A DNA stretch of 64,000 bases, from contig JAKLJX010000002.1 in assembly GCA_023150945.1 (NCBI GenBank), positions 62,001 through 126,000 on the forward strand. The letters are read 5' to 3'. Below, in pieces: positions 9,259 through 18,395 of the stretch. Within the stretch, counting starts at the first letter, position 1, and each line of letters starts with the position of its first letter. A program made the translations under genes and the position numbers. The stretch comes from a bacterium (GTDB taxonomy: Bacteria; Zhuqueibacterota; Zhuqueibacteria; Zhuqueibacterales; Zhuqueibacteraceae). Under the pieces are notes generated by a model. That model searched no databases, was not told the origin of the DNA, and saw nothing but the letters and a program-made list of their open reading frames with translations.

Positions 9259-10666
9259 TGGGCATACACTGGAGGAATTCTTGATGCAATTGCTTGGTCA
9301 GCTCGACGCCGTTGTAGGCCGTGAAGGCGCCGTTGACCGAGGGCGGCTGCAGCGCGCCGCTGCGGAAATCATGCACCAGGCGCAGCAGGCAATTCTCGAT
9401 TTCGGCGAGATTGTCGGGATCGGCGATCAGGCCCAGGTTGTTGTTGCGCACCACGTCGGCGGTCGCGCCCTGCGGCGTAATCGCCAAGATCGTCTTGCGC
9501 ATGCCGATGTATTCGTAAATCTTGCCGGGCACCGACATGCTGGTGCCGGGCTGCAGAATCAAAAGCACGTCGCTTTCGAGCTGATAGTGCAGCGCCTCCT
9601 GGTGCGACACCGGCGGCAGCACTTGAATCACCTGCCGCAACGCCTCGCCGCATTCGAAACTGCTGTACAGCTCGGGCGCCACCGTGCCGATGAAGCGTAG
9701 CTCCAGCTCCGCCGGGCTGACCCCGTGCCTGGAAATGAGATGCTCGCAGGCGGTGAAAAAATTCTGCGGATTGCGCTTGCGGTAGAGCGCACCGGTGTGC
9801 GTGATCACGAGTTTCCTGCTCGTGCGCGGCGCAGCAACGGCACCGAGTTGGACGAAATCCTGGGGATCGAAGCCGTTGGTGATGACGCTGAACTTGCGGC
9901 TGAGCTGCGCGCCATAGTATTCGGCAAAATCCTTGCGGATCCATTCGGTGTTCAGAATGACGCGATCAGCCGCGGTCACGAACCGGCGCTCCAAATAGGT
10001 TGCCGCCTTGCCGCGCACCGAGTCGCCGAGAATTTCAGCTTTCCAGGGCGCGCGCGCCCAGGGATCGCGAAAGTCCGCCACCCAGGGCAGGCCGGTCAAC
10101 TTCTTCAGCCAGTGCGCAATGAGATGATCGGTAAATGGCGGCGCGGTGGAATAGATCAGGTCGAACTTCTCGCGGCGGTGCAGTCGCAAACCCTCCGCAA
10201 CCGCATGGGGCAACCAGTTCACGTCCTTGTCGGGAATGGTGAGCAGGTCGTAGACCAGGTCCTTGCCTTTTTGCACCAAGCCCCGGCGTTTCTTGCCGGC
10301 GGCAGCCGTGGGATTCGCCGGCACAGCAGCGGGCCGGGCGGGAATCGGTTCCGTCTGCCCGCCCAACACGGCCGGCCGTGCCTGCCGCCGGCTGTCGCGC
10401 AAGAGGTTCTTCAAGCGAAAGACGCTGGTCGTGCCGTGGAAGACCGGCGTGGTGACGATCTTGATCGTCGCCGGAATTTTTTTGACGAGATCGCGATCAA
10501 TGGGCGATTGCGCCGGATAATGGCGTTCCGCCGGCGTCAGGACGGTGAGGTCCCAGCCCAACTCGGGCAAGTAACGCGCAAACCGCACGCTGCGATGCAC
10601 GCCCGCGCGCGCCAACGGAGGAAAGATGTAAGCGATGAAGAGAACTTTTTTTCGTGGTCGTGACAA
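9251..10666 (-). CDS. glycosyltransferase family 4
   Basis: 471 aa. It begins KKVLFIAYIFPPLARAGVHR, the typical N-terminal strand and glycine/proline loop of GT4 enzymes. A donor-domain region follows with ITHTGALYRKRNP and a later EYIGMRKTILAI segment resembling the E-x7-E region. A charged linker of about 40 residues (around 90-135, rich in R/P/A) is probably a disordered insert. It is translationally coupled to the following kinase gene by an 8-base overlap. It lies just after the GDP-mannose dehydrogenase gene and may use a mannose or uronic acid donor (inference). Confidence 0.88.
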   Translation of the reverse strand: MSRPRKKVLFIAYIFPPLARAGVHRSVRFARYLPELGWDLTVLTPAERHYPAQSPIDRDLVKKIPATIKIVTTPVFHGTTSVFRLKNLLRDSRRQARPAVLGGQTEPIPARPAAVPANPTAAAGKKRRGLVQKGKDLVYDLLTIPDKDVNWLPHAVAEGLRLHRREKFDLIYSTAPPFTDHLIAHWLKKLTGLPWVADFRDPWARAPWKAEILGDSVRGKAATYLERRFVTAADRVILNTEWIRKDFAEYYGAQLSRKFSVITNGFDPQDFVQLGAVAAPRTSRKLVITHTGALYRKRNPQNFFTACEHLISRHGVSPAELELRFIGTVAPELYSSFECGEALRQVIQVLPPVSHQEALHYQLESDVLLILQPGTSMSVPGKIYEYIGMRKTILAITPQGATADVVRNNNLGLIADPDNLAEIENCLLRLVHDFRSGALQPPSVNGAFTAYNGVELTKQLHQEFLQCMPNG

Positions 10667-10748
10667 GAGTCACCCCTCTGCTGTAAGTGCCGTGCGTCAA
10701 GATCGGGAGGTGAATCAAGTGTCGGCCGGGCCGCGGCGCCGGCGCGCG

Positions 10749-12065
10749 CTACCAGCAAACGCCGTGATAGTTCGGCTGCGAGCCGCCATTGTCCGGCAAC
10801 AGGCGGACGAGATCGATGATGATCTGCTCCGGTTTGCGCTTCTCGAAAACCGCCGCATATTCGCGGTTGCCGTTGCCGATGATGATGACTTCCGCGAACT
10901 CGATGATTTCATCCAGCGAGCGGCAGAGCAGGGAAGATAGATGCGGAATCTCTTTCTCGATGTATTCCTTGTTGCCGCCCATCAGGCGCGCCATCGCCAC
11001 GTCGCCGTCGAGGATGCGCAATTCATGGCCCTTACCCAGCAGCGTTTCCGTGAGCAGCACCAGCGGGCTTTCGCGCAAGTCATCGGTGCCGGCTTTGAAA
11101 CTCAGACCGAGGATGCCGATTTTGCGCTTGCCCTGCGCCAGCACCATCTCGACCACGCGATGCAAATGGCGCTCATTGCTCGGCAGCACCGCTTCCAGCA
11201 GCGGCAGGCTGAGATCCTGCGATTTGGCATGATACAACAAGGCGCGCAGATCCTTGGGCAGGCAGGAACCGCCAAAGGCAAAACCCGGTCGCAAATAGGC
11301 TTTGGAGATGTTGAGCTTGGTGTCGAGGGTGAACAAGTCCATCACTTCGTGGCTGTCGATGCCCAGGCTTTTGCAGTATGCCCCCAGCTCGTTGGCAAAG
11401 GTGATCTTCAAGGCATGATAAATGTTGCTGGCATATTTGACCGTTTCCGCGACTTCCAGATTGGTGACGTAAAACGGCGCGGCCACGCCCGCATAGAGCT
11501 GGCGCACGTGTTCGGCGCTGGCCTGGTCGCGCGCGCCCACGATGGTGAAGGGCGGTGAGTCAAAATCCTTCACCGAGCTGCCTTCGCGCAGAAACTCGGG
11601 ATTGAAGCACACGCTGAAGCCGCGGCCGTGGGCCTTGCCGGATTCGCGCTCCATCAACGGGATAATCTGGCGATTGACCGTGCCGGGCACGACCGTGCTG
11701 CGCACCACTACCAGGTGATCTTCCTTCTTCGCGCGCAGGGCCTGCGCAATGCTCTTGCACACACTGAATACGCTGCTGAGGCTGAGCGAGCCGTTGCCAT
11801 TGCTGGGCGTGCCCACGCAAATCAAGCTCAACTCGGAGTTGGCGATCGCCGTGTCGATGTCGGTCGTCGCCCGCAGCCGGCCGGCCTGCACCTGCTCCAT
11901 CACCAGGTCACCAATCTCCTCCTCGACAATCGGGCTTTTGCCGTCGTTGAGCAATCCCACTTTTTGCAGATTGACATCCACGCCCGTCACCTGATGGCCC
12001 AAGCGTGCAAAACAAGCGCTGGTCACCGTGCCGACGTAACCCAGTCCAAATATGCTGATTCTCAT
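10749..12065 (-). CDS. algD: GDP-mannose 6-dehydrogenase
   Basis: 438 aa. It oxidises GDP-mannose to GDP-mannuronate with NAD+, the committed step for alginate-like polymers. It begins MRISIFGLGYVG (Rossmann GxGxxG). It has the family motif FGGSCLPKD with the catalytic cysteine at 268, the same position as in Pseudomonas AlgD. It also has LSFKAGTDDLRESPLV and a C-terminal GVCW, both closer to AlgD than to UDP-glucose dehydrogenase. Length matches the family (436 aa). It lies between a polysaccharide deacetylase and a GT4 gene. UDP-sugar specificity is a less likely alternative. Confidence 0.9.
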   Translation of the reverse strand: MRISIFGLGYVGTVTSACFARLGHQVTGVDVNLQKVGLLNDGKSPIVEEEIGDLVMEQVQAGRLRATTDIDTAIANSELSLICVGTPSNGNGSLSLSSVFSVCKSIAQALRAKKEDHLVVVRSTVVPGTVNRQIIPLMERESGKAHGRGFSVCFNPEFLREGSSVKDFDSPPFTIVGARDQASAEHVRQLYAGVAAPFYVTNLEVAETVKYASNIYHALKITFANELGAYCKSLGIDSHEVMDLFTLDTKLNISKAYLRPGFAFGGSCLPKDLRALLYHAKSQDLSLPLLEAVLPSNERHLHRVVEMVLAQGKRKIGILGLSFKAGTDDLRESPLVLLTETLLGKGHELRILDGDVAMARLMGGNKEYIEKEIPHLSSLLCRSLDEIIEFAEVIIIGNGNREYAAVFEKRKPEQIIIDLVRLLPDNGGSQPNYHGVCW

Positions 12066-12270
12066 GACATCCTCTCAGACTTGACAGGCATCCTTACCTC
12101 GAACTTCCCGCGGCCACGCGCAGAAATGCTGGCAACCTGCGCTGGCGCCACGTGTGCCCGCGGAAGAATTTGGTTCAGTTAAACAAACATAGCTACTTGC
12201 AAAAACGTGATTTGCGGAAGAAATGCTGTCGCGCGCACGCACTTCCGGCGGTTTGACTCGCCGCAGCCGT

Positions 12271-13320
12271 CTACTCAGCGATCGGGCTTTTCCCGCCGTT
12301 CGCCGAAAACTTGCCCAGCTCGATCGTCGCCACGACTTCATGCAATGCCGGAATCGTGCGAATGCGCCGCAATTCGAGCAAATCGCTGTTGCCGTCCACG
12401 AAACCGTGCGCGGAAGTGACGGAAGAAACGAACCCGGATTCGCCCACCATGCGCTTGACGTTGTCGTTGTAGTAGCGATAGGGGCCGCTGTTGGGCACGG
12501 AAAAATGGCGAATCGGCAGGCCGAGCACGGATTCGAGCTTGTGCTTGCAGCCGGCAATCTCGCGGCGGGCATCTTCTGGTGCGGCATTGGGCAAATTGAG
12601 ATGGGACACCGTGTGGCCGCCGACGCTCATGCCCTGGGCGAGCATTTCGCGCACTTGCTCCCAAGTCAACATGAGGCGCGCGGCCGTGGCTTGCCATTCG
12701 GCGGTGGCAAGCTGGGCACGAAGCTGCTGGCGCACGGTTTCGCGCACGCGGCGGTCGTTGCTCTTGATGATCTTGATCACCGTGCGCTTGGCCTGCTCGC
12801 GCTCCTGCGGCGTGCGCAAGTTCAAATCATGCGTGGTGCCGTTGAACTCCAACCGCAAGGCCGGCTGCGGGCTGCGTTCCAAAAGATAATTCACCTCCGC
12901 CAGCCAAAGCGTCTCTTTGCGATCGATGCAGTCCGTGGTCAAATAGAAAATGCCGGTGGCGCCATATTGCTTGAGAATGCGGGCCGCGATGAGATTGTCG
13001 GCATAACCGTCGTCAAAAGTGAACACCACCGCGTTCCTGGGCAGCGGCCGGCCGGCGAGCAGCGCATCGACGACTTGATCGAGCGAAACCACGCGGTATT
13101 TGCGGGCAAAGTAGCGCACATGGCGCTCGAACTCGCGGACGGAGACACTGATGCTGGGGCTGGTGTAGAGGTTGTCCGCGGGATCGGCCACGGCATGATA
13201 GCGCAGCAGCGCAGCCCGGCGATTGGGAAAAAACAGCCGCAGCAGCGCGAAGAAACCGCCATGGAACAGCATCGCCTTGATCAGGCCGGTCAACCGCATT
13301 TTAAGATGGCGTACTGGCAT
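12271..13320 (-). CDS. polysaccharide deacetylase family protein (NodB-like)
   Basis: 349 aa. The NodB homology motif TFDDGYADN (101-109) gives the catalytic and metal-binding aspartates. GGHTVSHLNL later supplies the paired metal-binding histidines, and RHFSVPNSGPY resembles the last motif. The region between motifs is longer than in small NodB domains, as in carbohydrate esterase 4 relatives that act on polymeric N-acetyl sugars. No strong signal peptide is seen, although residues 11-32 are hydrophobic. It starts 10 bases after the GT2 gene. It would remove acetyl groups from the nascent or exported polysaccharide. Confidence 0.85.
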   Translation of the reverse strand: MPVRHLKMRLTGLIKAMLFHGGFFALLRLFFPNRRAALLRYHAVADPADNLYTSPSISVSVREFERHVRYFARKYRVVSLDQVVDALLAGRPLPRNAVVFTFDDGYADNLIAARILKQYGATGIFYLTTDCIDRKETLWLAEVNYLLERSPQPALRLEFNGTTHDLNLRTPQEREQAKRTVIKIIKSNDRRVRETVRQQLRAQLATAEWQATAARLMLTWEQVREMLAQGMSVGGHTVSHLNLPNAAPEDARREIAGCKHKLESVLGLPIRHFSVPNSGPYRYYNDNVKRMVGESGFVSSVTSAHGFVDGNSDLLELRRIRTIPALHEVVATIELGKFSANGGKSPIAE

Positions 13321-13330
13321 AAACTTCCTG

Positions 13331-14482
13331 TCACGTCCCGGGTTCCCGCACGGTCTGCCACATGGTGAATGATTGCCCGCGATAGTAGTTCAGAATACCC
13401 AGCAGCGAGGCATAGTTGACCAGGCAGAAGTAAAACGGCACGTAGATCGCGCGCGGCATCGCCGGCCGCTGCGATTGCAGCCAGCCGAGCAGCGCGAGCA
13501 CGTAGAACAGCGCCTGGCCGGCGCCGGTCACCAAATAGAACGGCGCGACCGTAAGCAGAAACGCATTGCTGAGCAGTGCGCCGGCCATGAACACCGGGAT
13601 CAACCAACGCAGCAGCTTGTGGGAAAACACCTGCACCGCAAAGAAACCGAAGCGCAGCGGATTCAACACCGCGGCCACCCGCCACAGGCCGCGCCAGGCG
13701 CGATTGACGATGCGCACCTTGCGTTGAAACTCCTTGGCAAACGTGTCGCCGGCGTCTTCATAAGAAATGGCCTCCGGCTCATAAACGTTGCGATAGCCCT
13801 GCGCCGTAATCTGCAGCGGGTTGACGAAGTCGCTGAGATCCGAAGGCTGCATCGGTTTGAACAAGCGCTTGCGGATGGCGTAAATGGCGCCGTCGCCGCC
13901 CACCAGCGAACCGACATTGCTTTCCATCTTCTTCAACGCCAGCTCATAGCGCCAGTACAAGTTCTCGCTGGCGCTCGACTGGCTGCCGTCCGTCACGTTG
14001 TAGCGCGATTCGCCGGTGACGCAGCCCACGCGCGCGTCCGCAAAATTGCGCACCATCCGCCGCACAGTGTCGCGATGATACATGGCGTTGGCATCGGAGA
14101 AGATGACGATTTCACCCCGCGCCAACGGCAGTGCGGCATTCAAACCCGCGGTTTTGCCGCTGCGCGTGGGCAGGCGCAGCAGCCGCACGCCACGCGCTTC
14201 ATACCCGCGCACGAGAGCATCGGTGCCGTCGTCTGAGCAGTCGGAGATCACGATGATCTCCAGCTTGCCGGGCGGATAATCCAGGGCCAGGCTGTTGTCG
14301 AGCTTGCGCCGGACGACGCCGGCTTCGTTGTAGGCACTGATCAGCAGGGTGACCTCCGGCTCGGTCGCGCGGCGATCAACCGGCGCGGCCGGCGCCACCC
14401 GGTTCCTCACCCAAAGCAAAAGCGGGTAACCAGCATAGACCCAAATGATGAGACTGACACACAACCAAAAGACGAAGACCAT
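13331..14482 (-). CDS. membrane glycosyltransferase family 2
   Basis: 383 aa. An N-terminal membrane helix (2-25) is followed by a GT-A domain: LLISAYNEAG (46-55), VISDCSDDGTD (78-88, nucleotide binding) and IFSDANAMY (127-135, DxD-like metal site). A later FQRKVRIVNRAWRGLW fits the QxxRW-like region of processive or semi-processive GT2 enzymes. Three or more C-terminal hydrophobic helices follow (about 285-370). This layout (TM, GT-A, TMs) is shared with chitin/hyaluronan-synthase-like enzymes, so it may elongate the polymer at the membrane. The acceptor is unknown. Confidence 0.88.
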   Translation of the reverse strand: MVFVFWLCVSLIIWVYAGYPLLLWVRNRVAPAAPVDRRATEPEVTLLISAYNEAGVVRRKLDNSLALDYPPGKLEIIVISDCSDDGTDALVRGYEARGVRLLRLPTRSGKTAGLNAALPLARGEIVIFSDANAMYHRDTVRRMVRNFADARVGCVTGESRYNVTDGSQSSASENLYWRYELALKKMESNVGSLVGGDGAIYAIRKRLFKPMQPSDLSDFVNPLQITAQGYRNVYEPEAISYEDAGDTFAKEFQRKVRIVNRAWRGLWRVAAVLNPLRFGFFAVQVFSHKLLRWLIPVFMAGALLSNAFLLTVAPFYLVTGAGQALFYVLALLGWLQSQRPAMPRAIYVPFYFCLVNYASLLGILNYYRGQSFTMWQTVREPGT

Positions 14483-14536
14483 GCTGCACGCTGCAAGAAT
14501 GAATCGGGAGTGGAACGATGATCCCGCCCGAGATCA

Positions 14537-15565
14537 TCAAGGAATGTTTTTGACGATGGCCGGCCCGACCAGGCGCGTGACGGCCAGCGGCAACCGCTGC
14601 CAAATTTGAATTGCCATCTGATACTTGGCGTTGTGGGGGCTGAGGTCGGGAAGGGTCGTGGCGCCGTTGGCGAGCCAGTATTGCCAATGCAGCGGCACCG
14701 GCCGGGCGCCCCATTGCTCTTTGAATTTGTAGGTGCCCTCATTGGGCGTGGACCGCCCGAAGTCGAAAAACTTGTAGCCCTGTTGAATGGCAAACTCCAG
14801 CACCGCCCAATACAACAACATGTTCGGCGCCAGCGCGTTGAACTCCCGCAAACTCGAGGCCCACGGAATCTCCAGCGTCTGGCGAAAGCCGAAAACGAAA
14901 CCCGCGGCCAGCGGCTGCTCCCCACGATACACCGTGCAAATGTGCGCGCGCTCCGGAAACGCAGCCAAAATGTTCGCGAAGAATCTGCGCGAATACACCG
15001 GCGTGCCCAGGTCGCGCATGTTGGTGACAAAAACTTGGTAAAAACTGTCCAGTTCCTGCTCGCGGCCACAGCGATAGGTCAAGCCCTCCTTCTGCGGTTT
15101 GCGAATCTGGCTGCGCAGCTTGGCTTTGAAGCCCTGCAGCAGCAGCTCGGACGTGTCGGGCAGCTCGAGCAGCATCGCGACTTTGTGCTGCTTGGTCGGC
15201 AGATGCGGCAGCAGCGCCGTTTCATGCCGCAATTCCACGTGCGCCACGCGGAGCTGCCGCGCCAGCGCCACGGCGCGCTCGTAGAGCGCCTGCCGCGCCG
15301 CCTCGGAATCCGCGACAATCCCGCCATAATTCAGATAGGGCACGGAAACCAAAAACGACCCGAAGAGCTTGCTGCGCAGATGGGTCAAAGGCAGGAGACC
15401 GCGCCAGCGATCCCCCTCGCGCGCGGCGAGATAGTAGCAGTGATGCGAGAAGGTCTTCTCGATGACCTGCTTCCAGCCGCTCAGATGCGGCCCGCGGCTG
15501 TCCGCGTTTTCGTGCACGAAGCGGTCCCACGCTTCGCACTGATTCTCGACGGCTTCCACGATCAT
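14537..15565 (-). CDS. FemAB-like protein, XrtA/PEP-CTERM-associated type
   Basis: 342 aa using the ATG at 15565, whose ATGA overlaps the upstream deacetylase stop. A longer reading frame to 15631 exists, but the overlap favours the shorter one. Two GNAT-like halves are seen, with KLRSQIRKPQKEGL in the centre and FFDFGRSTPNEGTYKFKEQW near the end. The latter is diagnostic of the FemAB-related acyltransferases found in exosortase/EPS loci. These are thought to transfer an aminoacyl or acyl group to a sugar or protein. It directly follows the DUF3473 deacetylase, the usual partner in such loci. No exosortase gene is in the window. Confidence 0.88.
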   Translation of the reverse strand: MIVEAVENQCEAWDRFVHENADSRGPHLSGWKQVIEKTFSHHCYYLAAREGDRWRGLLPLTHLRSKLFGSFLVSVPYLNYGGIVADSEAARQALYERAVALARQLRVAHVELRHETALLPHLPTKQHKVAMLLELPDTSELLLQGFKAKLRSQIRKPQKEGLTYRCGREQELDSFYQVFVTNMRDLGTPVYSRRFFANILAAFPERAHICTVYRGEQPLAAGFVFGFRQTLEIPWASSLREFNALAPNMLLYWAVLEFAIQQGYKFFDFGRSTPNEGTYKFKEQWGARPVPLHWQYWLANGATTLPDLSPHNAKYQMAIQIWQRLPLAVTRLVGPAIVKNIP

Positions 15566-16488
15566 GAGACCGGCACGCTCCCCCGAAGCCTGCCATTCAC
15601 GCCCGGCGCGGGCAGAGTCGTGCGTGGCCAATCTGTTTGAATCCTGGTTTCCGACAAGACTTCACTCACGGGGCCGAAGGAAAATTCCTCGAGCAGGCGC
15701 CGCAGGCGGTGCTCCATCAGCGCCAGGTTGCCATAGTGGCGCATGGTTTTGAACCAGCCCACTTTCAAACGCGGCAGCTCGGCGTCCACTTCCCAGGGAT
15801 GCAGATAAATGATCGCGGGCCGGCCTTCGGCGTTGATCTGGCGCACGCTGTTCTGGATGAACCAATAAGGATAAAGCCGCAAATAGCCGCCGCCGGCCAT
15901 CGGCACGTTCTTCTTCATCATCACCACGGTGGAAAGCGGAAATTCGATCAGGCGCGTTTGATTGAGGAAGCGAATCTCGAAGGGAAAGCGCGGCGCATCG
16001 GGAATGCCGTAAAGATCGTGCTTCACCGGAAAGATGCTGGAATCGTAGATCAGCCCGAGATCCGCCAGCGTTTGCCAAGCCCACATCGAAGAGCGTGTGA
16101 TCGAGTAACTGGGCGCACGATAGCCCAGCACCCGCTCGCCGATGATGTTTTCCAGAATGAGCAGGGATTTCTCCACGTCCGCGGCGAATTCCTTGTGGGT
16201 TTGCTCATAGATGATCTGATGGCCGTAGCCGTGGCTGGCCACCTCATGGCCCTGTTCCTTGATCGCCACCACGATTTCCGGATAGCGCTCGGCGACCCAG
16301 CCGAGCACGAAGAACGTCGCTTTGACGTTTTTCTCGGCAAAGACATTGAGGACGCGGCAGGTGTTCTGCACCACGGTGCTTTTGAGCTGATCCCACTCCT
16401 CCCGCCGGATCTTGGTCCGAAACAGGGAGACATGAAACCAGTCTTCGACGTCGACGGTGAGTGCGTTCTTGATGCCCATAAATCCCAT
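15562..16488 (-). CDS. polysaccharide deacetylase with DUF3473 (XrtA-locus type)
   Basis: 308 aa. The NodB-type motif TVDVEDWFH (11-19) replaces the usual TFDDG. HEVASHGYGH (81-90) supplies the metal histidines and RAPSYSI the third motif. The C-terminal region IYLHPWEVD fits DUF3473. This combination is typical of PEP-CTERM/exosortase-linked exopolysaccharide loci. It overlaps the FemAB gene by 4 bases. It should de-N-acetylate a sugar of the polymer. It starts at 16488; a second in-frame ATG three codons later is equally possible. The 228-base gap upstream separates it from the epimerase gene. Confidence 0.9.
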   Translation of the reverse strand: MGFMGIKNALTVDVEDWFHVSLFRTKIRREEWDQLKSTVVQNTCRVLNVFAEKNVKATFFVLGWVAERYPEIVVAIKEQGHEVASHGYGHQIIYEQTHKEFAADVEKSLLILENIIGERVLGYRAPSYSITRSSMWAWQTLADLGLIYDSSIFPVKHDLYGIPDAPRFPFEIRFLNQTRLIEFPLSTVVMMKKNVPMAGGGYLRLYPYWFIQNSVRQINAEGRPAIIYLHPWEVDAELPRLKVGWFKTMRHYGNLALMEHRLRRLLEEFSFGPVSEVLSETRIQTDWPRTTLPAPGVNGRLRGSVPVS

Positions 16489-16716
16489 GCCGGCGCCGAG
16501 CCAGTCGCGGCGCCCGCATTCCTAAGATCAAAGCGATTCATCATCATCCGTCCTTGGCATCAAATCTTGCAATCAACCGTTCCCTAGTGCTGCAAGTCAC
16601 GCCGGCCCGGCAGGCAGCCGCGGCCACTCTCGAAAAATGCCCACTGATTTACCGCCACTGCCGCGCAATTGCGTTTCCGCCGGCAGCGAAAATCGCCCGG
16701 CACGACTTCGCCAGCC

Positions 16717-17655
16717 TCAGCGGTGCTGGCTGAGGTACCACGCCACGGTGCGCTTGAGCCCTTCCTGAAATTTGATCTCAGGCGAGAAAGACAGCAGGCT
16801 CTGCGCGCGCGTGTTGGCGGCCATGGAATGTTTGACGTCGCCGGGCCGCGCGCTTTCATGGCGAGCTGCGATGTGGGTGCCCATGATGCTGTTCAGTTCC
16901 TGCAGCAGCGTGTTCAAGGTGTAGCGCTCGCCGCAGGCCACATTCATGAAATGGCCGGGTGCCTCGGGCGCGGTGCACGCCAGCAGATTGGCCTGCACGA
17001 CGTTGTCGATGTAGGTGAAATCGCGCGATTGCTCGCCGTCGCCGTAGATGACCGGCGCCACGCCGTTCATCAGCGCGGTGATGAAGCGCGGAATCACGGC
17101 CGCGTATTGCGAGTCCGGGTCCTGCTTCGGGCCGAAGACATTGAAATAGCGCAGGGCCACGGTGGGCAGGCGGTAAACGTGCCAAAAGGAAAGGGCGTAA
17201 CGCTCACCGGCGAGTTTGGAAGTGGCATAAGGTGAAATCGGATTGGGCGGCATGCTTTCCTCTTTGGGGAGGGTGGGCGTGTCGCCGTAAACCGAGGAGG
17301 AAGAAGCGAAAACGAAGCGTTTGACCCGCGCTTGCTTGGCGGCCCACAACAAATTGATGGTGCCGTTGACGTTGACATCGTTGGAGGTGAGCGGATCTTG
17401 AATGGAACGCGGCACCGAGCCGAGCGCGGCTTGATGCAGAACGTAATCGACGCCCGCCACCGCCTGCTCGACCAGCGCGCGATCGCGGATGTCACCTTCG
17501 AGCAACTCCAGTTGGCCGGCAAACTCGGCCAAGTTCGACCGCTTGCCGGTGGCGAAGTTGTCGAGCACGCGCACGCGCTCACCGCGTTCCACCAGCGCGC
17601 GCACGAGATTGGAACCGATGAAACCGCCACCTCCTGTCACCAGAAAAAACGCCAT
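16717..17655 (-). CDS. NAD-dependent sugar epimerase (UDP-hexose/UDP-HexNAc 4-epimerase-like)
   Basis: 312 aa, extended SDR fold. The NAD loop is TGGGGFIGSN (7-16), the catalytic set is SSSSVYG (118-124) with Y143 and K147 (YATSK), and RYFNVFGP follows. These are shared with WbpP/GalE-type 4-epimerases. The enzyme would supply an epimerised nucleotide sugar, for example UDP-GalNAc or UDP-galactose, to the transferases of the locus. It starts 17 bases after the BY-kinase stop. Substrate specificity is not determined by what I can see. A dehydratase is unlikely because the catalytic motif is of the SS-Y-K type. Confidence 0.88.
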   Translation of the reverse strand: MAFFLVTGGGGFIGSNLVRALVERGERVRVLDNFATGKRSNLAEFAGQLELLEGDIRDRALVEQAVAGVDYVLHQAALGSVPRSIQDPLTSNDVNVNGTINLLWAAKQARVKRFVFASSSSVYGDTPTLPKEESMPPNPISPYATSKLAGERYALSFWHVYRLPTVALRYFNVFGPKQDPDSQYAAVIPRFITALMNGVAPVIYGDGEQSRDFTYIDNVVQANLLACTAPEAPGHFMNVACGERYTLNTLLQELNSIMGTHIAARHESARPGDVKHSMAANTRAQSLLSFSPEIKFQEGLKRTVAWYLSQHR

Positions 17656-17672
17656 AGCAAACTCCTCAATCC

Positions 17673-18395
17673 TTATTTCGCCTTTTCCTCGAGGTTGTAG
17701 TAAGAATAGCCGTAGTACTTGTGGTCGTAGTAGTAGGGCAGCACGCCCTTTTCGTTGTTGATGATGACGCCCAGGATGTTCAACCCGGCGTTGCGCATCA
17801 AATCAACCGCGCGCCGCGCCACTTCCTTGTGGGTCTCGCCGGCTTTGATCACCACCAGCGCGCCGTCCATTTCCGGGCTGAGGATGAGGGCATCGGTGAC
17901 CGGAATCACGGGCGGCGAATCGACAATCACGGTGTCGAAATAGAATTTGATTTCGGAAAACAAGTCGTGCATGCGCGGCGAGTTGATCAGCTCGGTCGGG
18001 CTGGTCACCACCCCGCCGGCAGTGAGCAGGCGCAGATTCTCGATCGGCGTCTGTTTGAAACAGGTGTCGAGCTTGCGCGCGCCGGTCAGCACGTCGGCCA
18101 CGCCTTCTTCCTTGGGAATGCCGAAGAGTTGGTGCACCCGCGGCCGGCGCAGATCACAATCCACCAAAATCGTTTTGGTGTTGCGGTAGCGCGCGATGGT
18201 GCACGCCAGCAGCGCCGCGGTGGTGCTCTTGCCCTCGTTCATCTTGGCGCTGGTCACGAGGAAGTTCTTCATCTCCTCGTCGGCGTAGAGGTTTTTGAGC
18301 TTCGAGTACAAACGCCGGAACTCGTTGGCCTCCGGCGACTCGTCGTTGAAGAAGGAGATAATCGAGTGTGCAGAAGATCTGTGCATAGAGAGCAT
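17673..18395 (-). CDS. BY-type tyrosine kinase of polysaccharide export (CpsD/CapB/EpsG-like)
   Basis: 240 aa, cytoplasmic. It has Walker A SAKMNEGKST (49-58), Walker A' ILVDCDLRRPR (76-86) and Walker B DTVIVDSPP (154-162). The C-terminus carries a tyrosine cluster, YYYDHKYYGYSYY (221-233, eight tyrosines), for autophosphorylation. The kinase is separate from its membrane activator, which should be the Wzz-like protein encoded at 21330-22838. Its start codon directly abuts the stop of the TPR gene (TAGATG). Phosphorylation cycling of this kinase controls polymer length and export in known systems. Confidence 0.92.
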   Translation of the reverse strand: MLSMHRSSAHSIISFFNDESPEANEFRRLYSKLKNLYADEEMKNFLVTSAKMNEGKSTTAALLACTIARYRNTKTILVDCDLRRPRVHQLFGIPKEEGVADVLTGARKLDTCFKQTPIENLRLLTAGGVVTSPTELINSPRMHDLFSEIKFYFDTVIVDSPPVIPVTDALILSPEMDGALVVIKAGETHKEVARRAVDLMRNAGLNILGVIINNEKGVLPYYYDHKYYGYSYYNLEEKAK